The position numbers and the translations under genes are program-made. Under the pieces are notes generated by a model. It was not told where the DNA came from. It saw only the letters and a list, made by a program, of their open reading frames with translations, and searched no databases. Below, piece after piece: positions 12,669 to 24,937 of a stretch of DNA of 64,000 nt (within the stretch, counting starts at the first letter, position 1; every line of letters starts with the position of its first letter). The stretch is from the NCBI RefSeq assembly GCF_000745005.1, contig NZ_JQNB01000001.1, forward strand, positions 1,335,001 through 1,399,000, in the 5' to 3' direction. The stretch is from Luteibacter sp. 9135 (GTDB lineage Bacteria; Pseudomonadota; Gammaproteobacteria; Xanthomonadales; Rhodanobacteraceae).

Positions 12669-15600
12669 ATGAATTCGCGCCACAACCGCGCCGCCATGAT
12701 GGGACGTCGCACCGCACTGGCCCTCGCCATCGGCCTGGGTACCGTGTCCGGTGCCGCCTTCGCACAGTCCACCACGGGTTCCATCTTCGGCCAGGTGCCG
12801 GCAGGTGCGGGCCAGACCGTGACCGCCACCAACGAGACGGGTGTAACCCGCACCGTCGCCGTGGATGCCGCTGGTCGCTACACCATCACGTCGCTGCCGC
12901 TGGGTAGCTACAAGGTGACGCTGAACAAGGACGGTGCCGCCGTCGATTCGCGTTCCAACGTCTCCCTGCGCGTCGGCGCCGGTACCGAAGTGGCCTTCGA
13001 CGCCGCCGCCGCTTCCGGCACCTCGGCTTCGACCAGCCTGGAAGGCGTGACTGTCTCGGCCAACGCCCTGCCGTCGATCGACGTCAGCGCGGTCGACTCG
13101 CGCACCGTCATTACCTCCGAGCAGCTGAACAAGCTGCCGCTGGCGCGTACCGCCGAAGCCATCGCGCTGCTGGCGCCGGGCGCCGTGAGCGGCAGCTCGT
13201 TCTTCGTCGGCCCGACCGGTAACGCCCTCGTCTCGATCGCCGGCAGCGCCGTCACCGAGAACGCGTACTACATCAACGGTTTCAACACCACCGACCCGCT
13301 CAGCGGCTTCGGTGGTATCACCCTGCCGTACGGCGCCATCGACCAGCAGGAAATTCTCGCCGGCGGTTACGGCGCGGCGTATGGTCGTTCGTCCGGCGGC
13401 GTGATCAGCCAGGTCGGCAAGCGCGGCACCAACGAATGGCACTTCGGTGGCCAGGTGCTCTGGGAGCCGAAGGGCACCAAGGCCGACCCGATCAACTACT
13501 ACCGCCAGGTCGGTGCGCAGGCCGGCGCGCTGTACGACGACAACCGCAACGACAAGAACTGGCGCACGACGTACTCCGCGTACGCCGGTGGCCCGCTGAT
13601 CAAGGACAAGCTGTACATCTTCCTTGCCGCCGAGCAGGAGCGCCGCGAGGGCAACCAGACGACCAGCATCGCGTCGCCGTTCGTGTACCAGCAGTCCTAC
13701 CGTAACCCGAAGATCTACGGCAAGGTCGACTGGAACATCAACGACAGCAACATCCTCGAAGTGACCGGTGCGTCCAACAAGCAGGATTACGACGCGTCGA
13801 TCTACAGCTACAGCTACGCGACCCAGCAGAAGGGTGCATACACCGGCAAGGACACCGCCGGCGCGCCGCTGAACAAGTCGGGTGCGAATCTGTACACCGC
13901 CAAGTTCACCAGCTACATCACCGATGACCTTACCCTGACCGCGCTGTACGGCAAGATGAAGGGCACGTACTACACCGCCGAGGGTGGCGATCAGTCCCTG
14001 CCGTCGATCATCACGGCGACCAACCAGGATCCGCTGATCACCGGCGGTGCCGCGATCAGCAACGCCAACCCGGCGGCGCAGACCAACAATCCGAACCATA
14101 CCTCGACCAACACGAACTTCCGTGTCGACCTGAGCTATCACATCGGCGACCACACCATCGTGGCCGGTCTGGATAACCAGAAAGTGGCCGATAACGATGA
14201 CGGCCAGAGCACGACGGGTCCGGGTTACGCCTGGGAGTACCTGAACACCGACGCGGGCACGCCCATCATCGGCACGCTGCCGACCGACGACGCCTATGTC
14301 GCTCCCCCGGGTGGTCGTGGTTACTACGTCGCGCGTTACGTCTACAGCACCGCCGCGTCGGTTCGCACCACGCAGCGTGCGCAGTACATCGAGGACACCT
14401 GGCAGGTCAACGATCGCTGGATGTTGAAGCTGGGCCTGCGGAACGATCAGTTCACCAACTACAACCAGGACGGCCAGCCGTACCTGCGCCTGACCACGCC
14501 GCAGTGGGCCCCGCGTCTGGGCGCCACCTGGGACGTCAACGGCGACTCCAGCCTGAAGATCTACGCCAACGCGGGTCGCTACTACCTCGCGTTGCCGGCG
14601 ACCGTCGCGCTGCGTTCCGCCGGTGCCTCGCTCTACACCCGCGAGTACTTCAACTACACGGGCATCGACGCCAACGGTATTCCGTCGGGCCTGACGCCGA
14701 TCGCCAGCAGCACGGGCGGCCCGATCTCGGCCAACCGCGAGTACGGCATCCCGCGCGATCCGGCCACCGCCGCCGCCACCAACATCAAGTCGCAGTACCA
14801 GGACGAGTTCATCCTCGGCTTCGACGCCGCGCTGACGGACAAGTGGACCTACGGTGCCAAGGCCACCGTGCGCAAGCTGCGTAACTCGATCGACGATGTC
14901 GGCGACAGCAGTGCGATCGAGGCCAAGATGATCCGTTCGGGTATCGATCCGAACACCATCGGCGCCATCCAGGGCAGCTACCTGTTCAACCCGGGCCGTG
15001 CCAACACCTTCCTGGTGCCGAACACCAACGGCGGCTTCTACAGCGTCGACATGAACAACCAGGACTTCGGCTTCCCGCACAACAAGCGCAGCTACTACGG
15101 TCTCGAGATGTACCTGGACCATGCCTGGGACGGCAAGTACCAGGTCCGCTTCGACTACGTCTACTCGAAGAGCTACGGCAACTCGGAAGGCCAGGTCCGT
15201 TCGGACATCCGTCAGGACACGGTCTCGGCGACGGTCGATTGGGATTACGCCGAAGTCATGCAGTACGCCAACGGCGAACTGGCCAACAGCCGCAAGCACC
15301 AGTTCAAGGCCTACGGTTCGTACCAGCTGGCGCCGGAATGGCTGGTTGCCGCGAACATCAACATCGCCTCGGGCGCACCGAAGAGCTGCCTCGGCTTCTA
15401 CGGCCCGAACCAGACGAACCCGAACCTCGGCTACGGCTCCTACTACCACTGGTGCGACGGTCAGCCGTCGCCCCCGGGTGAAGCGGGCCACAATCCCTGG
15501 ACCTACATCGTCACGGGCAGTCTGGAATACCGTCCGGAATGGGCCGACAAGAAGCTGGCCTTCAACGTCACGGTGTTCAACCTGCTGAACCAGCGCAAGG

Positions 15601-15716
15601 AAACGCAGGTTTACCCGCTGCACGGCACCACGCAGCAGCTGAACCCGCGGTACGGCGTTCCCATCTACCAGACCACGCCGCGTTACGCTCGCTTCGGCAT
15701 CAGCTACGACTTCTGA
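12669..15716 (+). CDS. TonB-dependent receptor, Oar-like, paralogue 1
   Basis: 1015-residue outer-membrane receptor. A signal peptide ends near AAFA/QSTTG. An N-terminal carboxypeptidase-regulatory-like beta-sandwich follows (about 30-100, with GRYTITSLPLGSYKVTL). The plug domain is next (SRTVITSEQLNKLPLARTAE...YYINGFNTTDP), then a large barrel that ends in the aromatic terminus YARFGISYDF. Such receptors import ligands using TonB energy; Oar-type members in Xanthomonadales are linked to peptides, polysaccharides or siderophores, and the ligand cannot be deduced. Start ATG 12669 follows GGGGAGATGCAAG. The next gene is a close full-length paralogue. Codon use is regular and strongly GC3-biased, which suggests high expression. 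Confidence 0.9.
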   Translation: MNSRHNRAAMMGRRTALALAIGLGTVSGAAFAQSTTGSIFGQVPAGAGQTVTATNETGVTRTVAVDAAGRYTITSLPLGSYKVTLNKDGAAVDSRSNVSLRVGAGTEVAFDAAAASGTSASTSLEGVTVSANALPSIDVSAVDSRTVITSEQLNKLPLARTAEAIALLAPGAVSGSSFFVGPTGNALVSIAGSAVTENAYYINGFNTTDPLSGFGGITLPYGAIDQQEILAGGYGAAYGRSSGGVISQVGKRGTNEWHFGGQVLWEPKGTKADPINYYRQVGAQAGALYDDNRNDKNWRTTYSAYAGGPLIKDKLYIFLAAEQERREGNQTTSIASPFVYQQSYRNPKIYGKVDWNINDSNILEVTGASNKQDYDASIYSYSYATQQKGAYTGKDTAGAPLNKSGANLYTAKFTSYITDDLTLTALYGKMKGTYYTAEGGDQSLPSIITATNQDPLITGGAAISNANPAAQTNNPNHTSTNTNFRVDLSYHIGDHTIVAGLDNQKVADNDDGQSTTGPGYAWEYLNTDAGTPIIGTLPTDDAYVAPPGGRGYYVARYVYSTAASVRTTQRAQYIEDTWQVNDRWMLKLGLRNDQFTNYNQDGQPYLRLTTPQWAPRLGATWDVNGDSSLKIYANAGRYYLALPATVALRSAGASLYTREYFNYTGIDANGIPSGLTPIASSTGGPISANREYGIPRDPATAAATNIKSQYQDEFILGFDAALTDKWTYGAKATVRKLRNSIDDVGDSSAIEAKMIRSGIDPNTIGAIQGSYLFNPGRANTFLVPNTNGGFYSVDMNNQDFGFPHNKRSYYGLEMYLDHAWDGKYQVRFDYVYSKSYGNSEGQVRSDIRQDTVSATVDWDYAEVMQYANGELANSRKHQFKAYGSYQLAPEWLVAANINIASGAPKSCLGFYGPNQTNPNLGYGSYYHWCDGQPSPPGEAGHNPWTYIVTGSLEYRPEWADKKLAFNVTVFNLLNQRKETQVYPLHGTTQQLNPRYGVPIYQTTPRYARFGISYDF

Positions 15717-15753
15717 TAGCGCGCCGCGTATCGCACAACAAGAAAAAGACCGC

Positions 15754-15838
15754 GGGGGGCAAGGCTTTGCCCCCCGACGGTAAGGAAACGTGCTCCCCAG
15801 ATCGCCTTCTTCCGCCTCCCGGATGAGGGCTTTTTTTT
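15754..15838 (+). terminator. terminator region after TonB receptor 1
   Basis: Two hairpins. GGGGGGCAA / TTGCCCCCC (15754-15775) has no T-run. A second hairpin GCCTC...GAGGGC (15814-15830) is followed by eight Ts and is the better rho-independent terminator. From here to 15912 I see no gene. Confidence 0.65.
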
Positions 15839-15912
15839 CGGAACTGTTTATTTCTCAAGCAAAAATCCCCTGATTTCCGCGAGTTGGCAGCCATACCTGA
15901 ACGAGTTCCGCA

Positions 15913-15976
15913 CTAGGAAAAACACCTAGCCCGTGTAAATAATTTGTTGACACGGCAGTCGGGTCACGCCTATGTT
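15913..15976 (+). promoter_or_regulatory. putative operator and promoter of TonB receptor 2
   Basis: Palindrome CTAGG-N7-CCTAG at 15913-15929, then a strong sigma70-like promoter: TTGACA (15947-15952), 18-base spacer, TATGTT (15971-15976). The palindrome ends 17 bases before the -35, almost the same as at receptor 1. The predicted leader runs about 225 bases to ATG 16208. It contains a hairpin AAGGCC/GGCCTT near 16134-16157 and a T7 run near 16170, and ends with the ribosome site GGGGAG. No small gene is seen in the leader. Confidence 0.65.
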
Positions 15977-16207
15977 CGGCATCGGCGATACCTGACTGAC
16001 CCTTTCGTGAACCGCGAAAGGCGAAGGGTGGGTTCTTCGTCAGGGCTTGTCAGAAGCTGGTCAGGGGTTGGCGTTCTCTCTGGGAGGAGTAGGACGCTGG
16101 TATCCACCCCTCGGATCCGAGCGACGGACAAGGCCATTTTTTCCGGCCTTTGGTCGGTTTTGCTCGTTTTTTTGGGCCCTGTTAGGGTCGATCTGGGGAG
16201 ATTTGCA

Positions 16208-19200
16208 ATGAGTTCTCGCAGCATCCGGCAGGCTTCCGTCCTGCGTCGTTCGTCGCTGGCGCTTGCGCTGGCGCTCAGCCTGGGCGGCACTGGTGCCGTT
16301 CTCGCGCAGTCCACCACCGGTAACATCTTCGGTTCGGGCGCCCAGCCGGGCGACTCCGTGCAGATCAGCGGCTCGACGGGTATCACCCGCGAAGTGCCGG
16401 TCGACGCGGCTGGCCGCTACCAGTTCAACAACCTGCCGGTCGGCAGCTACCAGGTCGACCTCAAGCGCAATGGCGCCGTCGTCGATTCGCGCAAGAATGT
16501 CAGCCTGACGGTCGGCAAGGGTTCGGACGTGTCGTTCAACGCCGCCACGACCTCCGCCAGCGCCCAGTCGCTCGATTCGGTCACCGTCACGGCGAACAGC
16601 CTGCCGCCGGTCGACGTCTCGACCGTCGACTCGCGCACCGTCATCACCTCCGAACAGCTGGCCAAGCTCCCGCTGGCGCGCACCGCCGAAGCTATCGCGC
16701 TTCTGGCTCCGGGTGCCGTCGCAGGCAGCGGCTATTTCTCGGGTCCCACCGGCAATGCCCTGGTCTCGATCGGCGGCGGCTCGGTCACCGAGAACGCGTA
16801 CTACATCAACGGTTTCAACACGACCGATCCCATCAGTGGTTTCGGCGGCATCAGCCTGCCGTATGGCGCGATCGATCAGCAGGAAGTGCTGGCCGGTGGC
16901 TACGGCGCAGCTTACGGCCGTTCGGCCGGTGGCGTGATCAGCCAGGTCGGCAAGCGCGGTACCAATGAATGGCATTTCGGTGCGCAGGTACTGTGGGAGC
17001 CGCGCGGCACTCGCTCGACCCCGGGCAACGATCACTACATGATCAATGGTCCGACCACCACCGCGGGTGAGATCTACAACTACAACAAGAAAGACACCCA
17101 GATGCGTACGGTCGAGTCGGCCTACGTGGGCGGCCCGCTGATCAAGGACAAGCTGTACATCTTCCTCGCCGCCGAGCAGGAGAAGGTGAACCAGGATCGT
17201 TACACCAGCCAGGATTCCCCGAACTACTACGACCGTTCCTACCGGAACCCGAAGTTCTACGGCAAGCTGGACTGGAACATCAACGACAGCAATATCCTTG
17301 AAGTCACCGGCGCATCCAATAAGCAGAACTACGACGCCAACGTCTATAACTTCGACTACAGCGATCTAAGCCGCGGCTCGCTCGTGGGCAAGGACACGTC
17401 GGGTAATCCGCTGAACAAGACCGGCGCGGATCTCTACACAGCCAAGTACACCAGCTACATCACCGATGATCTGACGCTGACGGCTCAGTACGGCAAGATG
17501 CACGGCACGTATTACAGCCAGGTGCCGCAGACCCAGCTGCCGCACATCATCACCCCGAACCAGCAGGACCCGACGATCGCGAACGGCGTGTCGAACGACA
17601 ATCCCAGCACGCGCGTCTATGATCCGCAGCACAAGTCGACCAATACCAACCTCCGTATCGACCTGAGCTACCACGTGGGCGATCACACGATCACCGGTGG
17701 TATCGACAACCAGGACGTCCGCGACAGCAACGACGGCCTGGGCACTTCGGGTCCGGGTTATGCGTGGGAATACGGCAAGGCGACTGACGGCGTCACGCCG
17801 ATCGCCGGTTCGCCGGGTAGCGATAGCTACGTGGGTCCCGCAGGTGGCCAGGGTTACTTCGTTGATCAATACAAGTACGACGCTCGCGCCTCGGTGCGCG
17901 TGAAGCAGCGTGCGCAGTACCTCGAAGACTCCTGGCAGATCAACGACCGTTGGTTGCTCAAGGTCGGTATCCGCAACGACCAGTTCACCAACTACAACGG
18001 CGTCAGCCAGCCTTACCTGCGTCTGACCAGTCCGCAGTGGGCGCCGCGTATCGGCGCGACCTGGGACGTCAATGGCGATTCCAGCCTGAAGATCTATGCG
18101 AACGCAGGTCGCTACTACCTGGCGATGCCGGCAAGCGTGGCGCTGCGTTCGGCTGGCCAGTCGCTCTTTACTCGCGAGTACTACACCTATACGTCGATCG
18201 ATGCCAATGGCATCCCGTCGGGCCTGACGCCTATCGCTACGGCGACCGGCGGCCCGATCTCGAGCAATCGCGAATACGGCTTCCCGCGTGACCCGAAGAC
18301 GGCGGCTGCCACGAACCTCCAGTCGGAATACCAGGACGAGTTCATTCTCGGCTTCGACAAAACGCTGGGCGACAAGTGGGTCTACGGTGCGAAGGCCACC
18401 GTGCGTAAGCTGAAGAATGCGATCGACGATACCGGTGGCGCGGATGCTATCTACAGCGCGCTGGCCCGCCAGGGTGTGGATCCGGCGACCATCGGTCCGG
18501 TCCAGGGCAGCTACCTGTTCAACCCGGGTCGCGCGGCCGACTTCAAGGTTCCCAACCTCAACGGCGGCTACTACACCGCGCACATCTCCAATGCTGACTT
18601 CGGCTTCCCGCAGCTGAAGCGCAACTACTACGGGCTTGAGATGTACCTCGAGCACCCGTTCGATGGTAAGTGGTACGGAAAGGTGGATTACCTGTACTCG
18701 AAGAGCTACGGTAATTCCGAAGGCCAGGTGCGCTCGGATATCGGTCAGTCTGACGTGTCCGCGACGGTCGACTGGGATCTGCCGGAGTTGATGCAGTACT
18801 CCAACGGTGAACTGTCCAACAGCCGCCGCCATGTCCTGAAGGCTTACGGCTCGTACCAGATTGCCGACGAGTGGATGCTGTCAGGCAACTTCACAGCTGC
18901 CTCGGGCGCGCCCAAGTCTTGCCTCGGCTATTTCGGTGCCGGGCAGACGGATCCGACGGGCTACCAGTCTTACTATCACTACTGCTACGGCCAGCCGTCG
19001 CCTCCGGGTGCAGCAGGTCACAACCCGTGGACGTACCTGGTGGACCTGACCGCCGAGTACCGTCCGATGTGGGCTGACAAGAAGCTGGCCTTCAACGTCA
19101 CGGTGTTCAACGTGCTCAACACCCGTGAGCGTCTGGCGACGTACCCGCAGGCGGGCCGTACCGGCGCTGTCGATCCGAACTACCGCACGGCGCTCTACCA

Positions 19201-19246
19201 GACCACGCCGCGCTACGCCCGCTTCGGCATCACCTACGACTTCTAA
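16208..19246 (+). CDS. TonB-dependent receptor, Oar-like, paralogue 2
   Basis: 1012-residue outer-membrane receptor with the same layout as its neighbour: signal peptide ending near AVLA/QSTTG, carboxypeptidase-regulatory-like domain, plug with SRTVITSEQLAKLPLARTAE and YYINGFNTTDPISG, then the barrel ending YARFGITYDF. The two proteins share long near-identical runs in the plug and barrel and differ most in loops, such as the insert after GTRSTPGNDHY. That suggests tandem duplication followed by ligand divergence. ATG 16208 follows TGGGGAGATTTGCA. It has its own promoter and palindrome, so the pair is probably co-regulated rather than cotranscribed. Confidence 0.9.
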   Translation: MSSRSIRQASVLRRSSLALALALSLGGTGAVLAQSTTGNIFGSGAQPGDSVQISGSTGITREVPVDAAGRYQFNNLPVGSYQVDLKRNGAVVDSRKNVSLTVGKGSDVSFNAATTSASAQSLDSVTVTANSLPPVDVSTVDSRTVITSEQLAKLPLARTAEAIALLAPGAVAGSGYFSGPTGNALVSIGGGSVTENAYYINGFNTTDPISGFGGISLPYGAIDQQEVLAGGYGAAYGRSAGGVISQVGKRGTNEWHFGAQVLWEPRGTRSTPGNDHYMINGPTTTAGEIYNYNKKDTQMRTVESAYVGGPLIKDKLYIFLAAEQEKVNQDRYTSQDSPNYYDRSYRNPKFYGKLDWNINDSNILEVTGASNKQNYDANVYNFDYSDLSRGSLVGKDTSGNPLNKTGADLYTAKYTSYITDDLTLTAQYGKMHGTYYSQVPQTQLPHIITPNQQDPTIANGVSNDNPSTRVYDPQHKSTNTNLRIDLSYHVGDHTITGGIDNQDVRDSNDGLGTSGPGYAWEYGKATDGVTPIAGSPGSDSYVGPAGGQGYFVDQYKYDARASVRVKQRAQYLEDSWQINDRWLLKVGIRNDQFTNYNGVSQPYLRLTSPQWAPRIGATWDVNGDSSLKIYANAGRYYLAMPASVALRSAGQSLFTREYYTYTSIDANGIPSGLTPIATATGGPISSNREYGFPRDPKTAAATNLQSEYQDEFILGFDKTLGDKWVYGAKATVRKLKNAIDDTGGADAIYSALARQGVDPATIGPVQGSYLFNPGRAADFKVPNLNGGYYTAHISNADFGFPQLKRNYYGLEMYLEHPFDGKWYGKVDYLYSKSYGNSEGQVRSDIGQSDVSATVDWDLPELMQYSNGELSNSRRHVLKAYGSYQIADEWMLSGNFTAASGAPKSCLGYFGAGQTDPTGYQSYYHYCYGQPSPPGAAGHNPWTYLVDLTAEYRPMWADKKLAFNVTVFNVLNTRERLATYPQAGRTGAVDPNYRTALYQTTPRYARFGITYDF

Positions 19247-19298
19247 TCGTCGAGTGTTGTCCAGCATCGCCATTCTCCTTCGGGTGAATGGCGCCAAT

Positions 19299-19332
19299 GA
19301 AAACGCCACCCATCCGGGTGGCGTTTTTTTTG
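19299..19332 (+). terminator. terminator after TonB receptor 2
   Basis: AAACGCCACCC / GGGTGGCGTTT stem with loop ATCC, followed by a run of Ts. A strong intrinsic terminator 50 bases after the receptor stop. Confidence 0.9.
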
Positions 19333-19453
19333 CATGGAATAGGGTGACCAGGTCGCTGCCATGCTGGCAGCTTGGCCGTTTCCGGCAAACCTGCCTTTAA
19401 ACATGCCAACGGGGTCTCCTTTTACGAAAACTCAGGTAATTCCTCCCTTGACT

Positions 19454-19481
19454 TTTACAGGAGAGATTTTGCCGGTATGCT
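19454..19481 (+). promoter_or_regulatory. probable promoter of the YbaY-type lipoprotein gene
   Basis: TTTACA (19454-19459), 16-base spacer, TATGCT (19476-19481), about 88 bases before the lipoprotein start. The rest of the 19333-19569 interval shows no gene. Confidence 0.5.
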
Positions 19482-19569
19482 CCAAGGTTCCCCCGGGACG
19501 TGTTGCCGCGCCATGCGCACGCGTATCGTCCGCGACCCAAATCCGTTTCGTTTCCTATGAGGTTCGACC

Positions 19570-20418
19570 ATGCGCAGGATCTTCTTGTCGCTCGCTTCCG
19601 TGACTGCCCTGGCGCTTGCCGGCTGCGGTGGCGGCTCCGACAACAACGGCCAGCAGGCCGCCGCCGGTGGCAGCGACAGTGCCGCTCCCGCCAATGCCGT
19701 CACGGGTAGCGTCACCCTGCGTGACGCGGGTGCTCAACTGTCGCCGGATGCCAAGCTCGATCTCAAGCTGGTGGACGTCAGCGCCGAGGGCTCGCAGCCC
19801 CTGGCCACCAAGACCGTGCAGCCGGTGACGTTGCCGCAGTCGTTCCAGCTCGATTTCAACGCTTCGGATCTCAACCCGAACGACATCTACATCGTCGAAG
19901 CGTCGCTTCAGGACGGTGAGCGTCACTATTCGTCGCCGTTGAAGACCCCGGTGCTGACCAAGGGTGCCAAGAACGTCGCCAATATCCAGATGGTCGGCGA
20001 AGCCACCCCGGGCGAGAAGGAGCTCAACGGCTTCAACAGCCTGAAGAAGAACATCGGCGGCCTGAAGATGACCCAGGGCACCGCGTTGAAGGAAGGCGAG
20101 TCGCGCGGCTGGCAGATCTTCAAGAAGGGCAGCGACGTGCAGTTCGTCATCGAGCTGGTCGACTACGGCGACAAGGGCTTTACCTCGACCAACTATGCCT
20201 ACAAGGATGGCAAGCCCTGGGTGATCGTCCAGGAGAAGAAGCCCAGCAAGGATGGCAAGCCGACCTCCACCGAGCGCGCGGGCTGGAACGATGCCGGCGA
20301 GCTGGTGCTCAAGCAGAACGAGGCCGGCGGCAAGGTCGACGTGCTCAGCGACGACGCTGCCAACGACCTGAAGAAGCAGGCCGAGGCGATGTACGCGAAG
20401 GCCGGCGGCAAGAAGTAA
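19570..20418 (+). CDS. YbaY-type lipoprotein
   Basis: 282-residue predicted lipoprotein. The N-terminus MRRIFLSLASVTALALAGCG has a signal with a lipobox (LAGC), giving a lipid-modified Cys19. A Gly/Ala/Asn/Ser-rich linker leads into a YbaY/YscW-like domain (about 45-140: VTGSVTLRDAGAQLSPDAKL, then IVEASLQDG). Members of this family are small envelope lipoproteins of uncertain role; some act as chaperones for secretins. The C-terminal half is charged and of unknown function. It is monocistronic, with its own promoter and terminators. Family placement is by eye. Confidence 0.7.
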   Translation: MRRIFLSLASVTALALAGCGGGSDNNGQQAAAGGSDSAAPANAVTGSVTLRDAGAQLSPDAKLDLKLVDVSAEGSQPLATKTVQPVTLPQSFQLDFNASDLNPNDIYIVEASLQDGERHYSSPLKTPVLTKGAKNVANIQMVGEATPGEKELNGFNSLKKNIGGLKMTQGTALKEGESRGWQIFKKGSDVQFVIELVDYGDKGFTSTNYAYKDGKPWVIVQEKKPSKDGKPTSTERAGWNDAGELVLKQNEAGGKVDVLSDDAANDLKKQAEAMYAKAGGKK

Positions 20419-20439
20419 GCCGTCCTTTCCGCGCATGAA

Positions 20440-20513
20440 GAACGCCGGCCATGTGCCGGCGTTTTTTCGTCAACGTATCCAAAAAAAACGCCGACGCGAG
20501 GTCGGCGTTTTTC
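20440..20513. terminator. paired terminators between the lipoprotein and the esterase gene
   Basis: AACGCCGGC / GCCGGCGTTTTTT (20440-20467) ends the lipoprotein transcript. AAAAAAAACGCCGAC / GTCGGCGTTTTT (20481-20513) is bidirectional and suits the convergent esterase gene. They keep two convergent units apart. Confidence 0.9.
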
Positions 20514-20531
20514 ATCGCATGACGGCGTGGA

Positions 20532-22349
20532 TCAGAACGCCATCTTCAGCCCAAGATTGAGGCTGTTGTAACGCTGCGTATCGTCAGCAAAGCGACCGCT
20601 GTAGCTGGCCCAGCCGCTCCAGCGCTGGCTGAAGTCGGCGCTGACACCCAGATCGGCGGTGACCCAGGTCTTGTCCGGGGTGAAGCCCTGGACGTCGAAC
20701 CGGCCGGCCATGCTGTTGAGCCCGGCCGACACGAAGCGATCGTCGGCGCGGCCGTCGTGGTTGTAGCCCACTTCGGCGAACGGGTGCAGCAGGGTAGCAC
20801 CGGCCTGCCAGGAACCCTGCAGGCGCCAGCCGGCGGTTTCGATGCGGGCGTTGCGGGTCTGGCGACCGAAGGTCATCGCTGTGCTGCTGTCGCTGCGCTC
20901 GGTGTAGCCGAACACGCGAAGCTGTTCCCATTCCACGCTCACGAACGGACCGGTCTTCAGCGTGTCGCTGCCGAACCACCAGCCGCCCTGCAGGCCTGCG
21001 CCCACGTGGGAGCCGTCGGTCTTGCCGGTTTCGGTGCGGCGTGCGGCGCCGAGGTCGATGCGACGATCGATGTCGGTAAAGCTGAGCTGGCCGAAGCTGA
21101 CGAACGCGCCGCCGTAGCCGCCGCCCTGGTGGTAGAACGCATAGCCGGAACCGGCCACGTCCTGCATCTTGTAGCCGCCGCCACCCTGGAAGTCGGCGTT
21201 GTTCTGCGACAGGCCCAGCGCGACACCGACCGACACGTTGTCGTTGACGCGGGCATCCGCGCCCACGGTCAGGTTGACGTTGTCGCTGTCGGTCTTGGGC
21301 GAGGTGTCGGTCGACTTGAACTTCTGCTGGCCGTAATCCACCGCGGCGAACACGCGCGATTCCGCGCCGAAGTTGTCGGCCATCATCTGGCCACGCAGGG
21401 CGCGGACATGGGCCGCGTTGGACGCGAGACCGGCTTCACCGAGCAGCGAGATCTTCTGCGGCGCGCTGATGATCGACACCGCGTACTGGCCGAGGATCGC
21501 GTGGGCGGCCGTGGTCGGATGGATGCCGTCGGCGAAGAGGTAGGTGGACGCCGCATTCGGGTCGCGCAGCGTGGCGGGCGTGCAGGTCAGCGACGAGGCC
21601 GTGGTGCAGGCCGGCACGGTGACGTTGGTGAAGCCGTAGGCGCTGGGGTTGGCGATGACTTCGTTGAGGATCGCGTAGGCGTTGACCGGCACGATGCCGC
21701 GACCGGCCTGGGTCAGTCCACCGGACAGCACGCCGTTGTAGACCTGGGCCAGCTGCGAGATCTGGCCGGCGGCCGTGGCACCCTGGGAGAGGGCAGCCGG
21801 GGTCTTGCCCACATCGGGCAGGTTGAAGACGACGATGGTCTTCGCGCCGGCGGCCTGCAGGGCCTTGATCTGGCCGACTTCGTTGGTGGCCGCGGTGGCG
21901 ACGACGACCTGGGCCGTGGCCGGGTTGGCCGTGGCGGCGAGCAGGTCGTTCGCGCCGATCCACATCGTGTAGAGCGCGTTCGGATCGGCCTTGCCACCGG
22001 TGGAGGCGAGGTAGGTCTGGATCTGCGTCGAGGTCGGCGGCACGGTCAGCGGCGTGCCGGTAACCGGGTTCACGGTGGCGGCGCGCGCATTGCCGTAGGC
22101 GTAGTCGGTGCCGCCCTTGAGCGACGGCGTGAGCGTCAGGCCGTAGTTGGCCGCGATGTTCTCCACGGCCAAGGTACCCGGGTTGGTGGTGAAGCGCAGC
22201 GCGACCGGCGAGCGAAGCAGCGTGGAGACGTTACCGCTGTCGCTGAGCGAGTCGCCGAAGGACACCACCTGCGTAAAACCGTCGGCGTGTGCCCCGGCAC
22301 TGGCGAGGAGGGCAGCGCCGATGGCGCCGGCGAGATGACGAATACGCAT
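20532..22349 (-). CDS. GDSL-family autotransporter esterase (EstA type)
   Basis: 605-residue type V autotransporter. A signal peptide (1-22, ending AGAHA) precedes a GDSL lipase/esterase passenger: catalytic Ser34 in FGDSLSD, block III GAND around Asn134, and Asp274/His277 in FADGIHPT. The last 270 residues form the translocator barrel, ending in the outer-membrane signature LNLGLKMAF with terminal Phe. EstA-like enzymes are displayed on the cell surface and hydrolyse esters; in Pseudomonas the homologue affects rhamnolipid production and motility. It is monocistronic. No chaperone (foldase) is needed or seen. Confidence 0.92.
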   Translation of the reverse strand: MRIRHLAGAIGAALLASAGAHADGFTQVVSFGDSLSDSGNVSTLLRSPVALRFTTNPGTLAVENIAANYGLTLTPSLKGGTDYAYGNARAATVNPVTGTPLTVPPTSTQIQTYLASTGGKADPNALYTMWIGANDLLAATANPATAQVVVATAATNEVGQIKALQAAGAKTIVVFNLPDVGKTPAALSQGATAAGQISQLAQVYNGVLSGGLTQAGRGIVPVNAYAILNEVIANPSAYGFTNVTVPACTTASSLTCTPATLRDPNAASTYLFADGIHPTTAAHAILGQYAVSIISAPQKISLLGEAGLASNAAHVRALRGQMMADNFGAESRVFAAVDYGQQKFKSTDTSPKTDSDNVNLTVGADARVNDNVSVGVALGLSQNNADFQGGGGYKMQDVAGSGYAFYHQGGGYGGAFVSFGQLSFTDIDRRIDLGAARRTETGKTDGSHVGAGLQGGWWFGSDTLKTGPFVSVEWEQLRVFGYTERSDSSTAMTFGRQTRNARIETAGWRLQGSWQAGATLLHPFAEVGYNHDGRADDRFVSAGLNSMAGRFDVQGFTPDKTWVTADLGVSADFSQRWSGWASYSGRFADDTQRYNSLNLGLKMAF

Positions 22350-22493
22350 GTGGAATCACTCCGTGTGTGGGGCGTTAGAGAAACGTTACGGTAATCGAAG
22401 CCATACGCGAGCGCATGCTGCGCCGCGGTAGGGGCTTGCGTACGGGTTGTCCCTGAGTCGCGCGCCCCCGAAGAGGCGCGCGCGTATGTTGCG

Positions 22494-24833
<2,340 letters not shown>

Positions 24834-24937
24834 GGCTTTCCTGTGCTTTGCTCAGCCGGCCGGAACGTCGGACCGGGCCGCCGATGATAGCAAGCACGGG
24901 GAGCCACCCGGCCGTGGGGCCGGGCGGGGCAGCCGGG

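Noticed and set aside
12630..15623. A 997-codon open frame antisense to TonB receptor 1, and a similar one under receptor 2 (17366-18832)
   Set aside because: Shadow of strong GC3 bias in the sense gene; the translation is Val/Arg/Gly-rich with no domain.
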